This document shows positions 53,280 to 55,371 of a stretch of 55,371 bases of DNA, one piece after another. A program made the translations under genes and the position numbers. Position 1 is the stretch's first letter; each line of letters starts with the position of its first letter. This DNA comes from Mycobacterium tilburgii (GTDB taxonomy: Bacteria > Actinomycetota > Actinomycetes > Mycobacteriales > Mycobacteriaceae): NCBI RefSeq assembly GCF_902168065.1, contig NZ_LR655706.1:1-55371 (forward strand), read 5' to 3'. The notes beneath the pieces were generated by a model. It ran no database searches and was not told the origin of the DNA. It saw nothing but the letters and a program-made list of their open reading frames with translations.

Positions 53280-54671
53280 CTAGAGCAACTCCAAACGTCG
53301 GGCCATGTCGGAGGCGAAGACCCGCATCGGGTCGACCTTGCGGCGCACGGCGATCCATTCGTCGATGCGAGGATACATGGCGTGGAAGGTTTCGGCACTC
53401 ACCCGCGAGTCTTTGGCGGTGTAGACCCTGCCGCCGAATTCCAGTGCGCGCCGGTCGAGTTCGTTGAGGAACTCGTTTATCCCGGGCTTGTTGGGGAAGT
53501 CCATCGCGACGTTCCAGCCGGCCATTGGGAAACTCAGCGGTGCGCGGTTGCCCGGGCCGAACAGCTTGAAGACATTCAATGCCGAATAGTGGCCGGTGGT
53601 TTGGATCCAGCGGATGATGGCTTTGAATTCGTCCATCGCATCCGGAGGGACCAAGAATTGGTATTGAGCGAAACCCCTTGGGCCATAAGCATTGTTCCAA
53701 CCACTAAACAGGTCGAGCATGTGGTAGAACTGCGACAGATTCATGATCTTGCCGGTATAGGTGCCGCCCAACCGGTAATACACTTCACCGATAGCCATGA
53801 ACGATAGCTTGTTCATAGCGCTGACCGGGAAGACGTCCGGCACCGTCAACAACTGTGGCGCATCGAATTTCAGCGGATTCCTGGCCAGTTTCTTCGGCAG
53901 CTGATCCAGGGTGGCCAGGCTGGCCCGGCTGACCGCGGCCCGGCCCAGTTTCGGTGGCGGACTGATCAGGTCGAACCATGCGCTGGAGTACGTGTAGTTG
54001 GCGTCGCTGCCGTCAAGGTGTACGGCGACGGTTTCATCGAGGTCTCGGGTGGCCACGCCGTCGGCGATGAAGTAGGCGGTTTCGGTCGGCGTCATCGCGA
54101 TGGTGGCGCGCAGCACGATTCCGGTCAGCCCGTTGCCCCCGACGGTCGCCCAGAACAATTCGGCGTCTTCCGCGGTCGGGCCGTCGGGGGTGATGGTGCG
54201 GACGGTGCCGTCGGCCAGTAGCAGATCCATCGACCGCACGTGGTTGCCGAAGCTGCCCGCACTGTGATGGTTCTTGCCGTGGATGTCGCAGGCGATGGCG
54301 CCGCCGACGGTGACCTGGCGGGTGCCCGGCAGCACCGGGACCCACAGCCCGAACGGGAGCGCCGCCTTCATCAACTGGTCCAGGCTGACGCCGGCGTCGA
54401 CATCGACTAGCCGGGTGTCGGCGCTGATCGAATGGATGCGGTTGAGCACCGTCATGTCGATCACCAGGCCGCCGCCGTTTTGCGCGTTGTCCCCGTAGGA
54501 GCGGCCCAGCCCGCGCGCGATCACGCCCCGGCCGCCGGCGTGGGCGACCCGGGCGACGGCCTTGGCGATAACCTCGGGATCGCGGGTCGACAGCACCTGG
54601 GCCACCGACGGTGCGGTGCGGCCAAAGCCCATCAGCTGGGTGGGCCTGGTCGGAAACTCGGGGCTCAACAT
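53280..54671 (-). CDS. dprE1: Decaprenylphosphoryl-ribose 2'-oxidase DprE1
   Basis: 463 residues (M. tuberculosis 461). FAD oxidase that makes the 2-keto intermediate for arabinose-donor synthesis, on the membrane's outer side; it is the target of benzothiazinones. The FAD domain contains [20 protein letters not shown] and [20 protein letters not shown]. The conserved KLFGPGN and YTAKDSR motifs follow, and the C-terminus [11 protein letters not shown] is intact. At the position of the drug-reactive cysteine (Cys387 in M. tuberculosis, GWNICVDF) this protein has alanine: Ala389 in GWNVAMDF, codon 53505-53507. I chose the ATG at 54671 for its match to the family start. Confidence 0.97.
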   Translation of the reverse strand: MLSPEFPTRPTQLMGFGRTAPSVAQVLSTRDPEVIAKAVARVAHAGGRGVIARGLGRSYGDNAQNGGGLVIDMTVLNRIHSISADTRLVDVDAGVSLDQLMKAALPFGLWVPVLPGTRQVTVGGAIACDIHGKNHHSAGSFGNHVRSMDLLLADGTVRTITPDGPTAEDAELFWATVGGNGLTGIVLRATIAMTPTETAYFIADGVATRDLDETVAVHLDGSDANYTYSSAWFDLISPPPKLGRAAVSRASLATLDQLPKKLARNPLKFDAPQLLTVPDVFPVSAMNKLSFMAIGEVYYRLGGTYTGKIMNLSQFYHMLDLFSGWNNAYGPRGFAQYQFLVPPDAMDEFKAIIRWIQTTGHYSALNVFKLFGPGNRAPLSFPMAGWNVAMDFPNKPGINEFLNELDRRALEFGGRVYTAKDSRVSAETFHAMYPRIDEWIAVRRKVDPMRVFASDMARRLELL

Positions 54672-54738
54672 CGTCAAAGAGGCTACCGCCTGCCGATGCG
54701 ACGATGCGGGACGCTTGGGTCCCGCTGAGGAGGGAGGG

Positions 54739-55161
54739 TCAGCGGATACGGAAGATGACGAGCCGCTGCACGACAAAGTTGATCACTGTAGCGGTGCTCT
54801 GCGCGATCACGAACGCGACGATGGGCGCCCAGCCGCGGTAGTGCATGAGCACCAGGCACAGATGATTGAGCCCAACCTGGACGGCGAAGGTGATGCCGTA
54901 AAGCACCATGACCGCGACGAACCGGGCCGTGCTAAGCTCGGCTTGGAAGGTCCACCGGCGGTTGATCAGGTAGGCGGTCACGGTACCGACGACGAAACTG
55001 GTCGCCTTGGCCATGTCGACCTGGACGCCCAGTCCCCTCCAAAGCACCATGTAGAGACCGAAATCGATGATGCCCGCCAGCCCACCGGTCACCACGAAAC
55101 GCGTGATCTGTGTGGCTAGACTCAGGGGCGCCGGCACGGTTCCGGACTCGGGGGGATGCAT
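54739..55161 (-). CDS. GtrA-family membrane protein (Rv3789-like)
   Basis: 140 residues with four membrane helices of the GtrA family. [35 protein letters not shown] and [19 protein letters not shown] are conserved. Its M. tuberculosis counterpart Rv3789 was first proposed to flip decaprenyl-phosphoryl arabinose and later to act as an anchor protein recruiting AftA, so the role is not settled. The ATG at 55161 is used because no nearer start has a better ribosome site; M. tuberculosis starts ~19 residues later (RFVVTGG). It is upstream of dprE1 with 67 bases between. Confidence 0.9.
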   Translation of the reverse strand: MHPPESGTVPAPLSLATQITRFVVTGGLAGIIDFGLYMVLWRGLGVQVDMAKATSFVVGTVTAYLINRRWTFQAELSTARFVAVMVLYGITFAVQVGLNHLCLVLMHYRGWAPIVAFVIAQSTATVINFVVQRLVIFRIR

Positions 55162-55204
55162 TGGGGGAGTTTATCGGGACGCGCGCGCCACCGGGGCAGC
55201 CGGT

Positions 55205-55267
55205 TCTCTTATACACATCTCCGAGCCCACGAGACAGGCAGAAATCTCGTATGCCGTCTTCTGCTTG
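55205..55267 (+). other. Illumina Nextera adapter, i7 index and P7 tail
   Basis: Sequence matches the Nextera read-2 construct: transposon end TCTCTTATACACATCT (55205-55220), CCGAGCCCACGAGAC (55221-55235), an eight-base index AGGCAGAA (55236-55243, the N703-type i7), and the P7 complement from ATCTCGTATGCC to TTCTGCTTG (55244-55267). This is library adapter, not DNA of the organism. Confidence 0.98.
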
Positions 55268-55371
55268 AAAAAAAAAAAAAAAAAGAAAAGTATAATATAG
55301 TATGTCTGGAATAGATAGAGAGACGAGCTGGATAGTATGATTGACAATAAGAAGGTGATATGACACGGTTG
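55268..55371. other. Poly-A and noise after the adapter
   Basis: An A-run of about 16 bases follows the P7 tail, then ~85 AT-rich bases ending at the contig edge. This is what sequencers emit after running off the end of an adapter-bearing fragment. Nothing biological should be read from it. Confidence 0.9.

Noticed and set aside
55067..55300. A plus-strand open frame ending in a lysine run near the contig end.
   Set aside because: It runs through the adapter and poly-A and is an artefact.

Overview
The window is mycobacterial chromosome. It carries the cell-envelope region that M. tuberculosis H37Rv numbers roughly Rv3789 to Rv3839, here in the opposite orientation. Evidence is near-full-length recognition of Erp, Glf, GlfT2, UbiA, AftB, Ag85A, MPT51, Culp6, FadD32, Pks13, AccD4, EmbCAB, AftA and DprE1/DprE2, plus high GC throughout. 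The Ag85A details and an alanine at the DprE1 benzothiazinone position point towards the M. avium side of the slow growers. At least 14 decayed genes point to a lineage undergoing genome reduction; an M. lepraemurium-like organism is a reasonable but unproven guess.

Layout: (a) 1-9.3 kb: an iron-box-controlled DUF2470 gene, pheA, a phosphoglycerate-mutase-family gene, a small Cys-rich gene, a metallopeptidase-family gene, a membrane protein, serS, two decayed genes (DUF2834 and phytoene-dehydrogenase-like), and a Rieske/metallo-beta-lactamase protein with its small partner. (b) 9.4-15.2 kb: an array of three acyltransferase paralogues with the middle one dead, a broken HAD phosphatase joined to an unrelated tail, a dead ornithine decarboxylase-spermidine synthase fusion gene, and the stump of an LGFP-repeat protein. 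(c) 15.2-35.5 kb: an intact envelope-building block: erp, then the galactan/arabinan operon glf-glfT2-PAP2-ubiA-aftB, the mycolyltransferases fbpA and fbpD, culp6, and the mycolate-condensation operon fadD32-pks13-accD4. (d) 35.6-39.3 kb: a graveyard holding a mycolate-type methyltransferase, fadE35, a small membrane protein, a DUF1918 protein and a secreted protein, all broken. (e) 39.5-55.2 kb: the arabinan operon on the minus strand, GtrA-dprE1-dprE2-aftA-embC-embA-embB. A three-gene ArsR/SRPBCC/mycothiol-dependent-isomerase cassette, itself completely decayed, sits between embC and embA.

How the genes work together: UbiA with a PAP2 phosphatase makes decaprenyl-phosphoryl ribose, DprE1/DprE2 epimerise it to the arabinose donor, and AftA, EmbA/B/C and AftB build arabinan on the galactan made by Glf and GlfT2. 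FadD32, Pks13 and AccD4 make mycolic acids, and Ag85A attaches them. This core is intact while nearly every dispensable neighbour is damaged by small duplications, deletions, frameshifts or nonsense codons.

The last ~167 bases are not genomic. They are an Illumina Nextera adapter with an i7 index and P7 tail, followed by poly-A and noise, so the contig end was never trimmed. I did not find a convincing new functional system. The strongest leads are the decayed cassette inside the emb operon, the decarboxylase-spermidine synthase fusion gene, and the DprE1 cysteine-to-alanine change.
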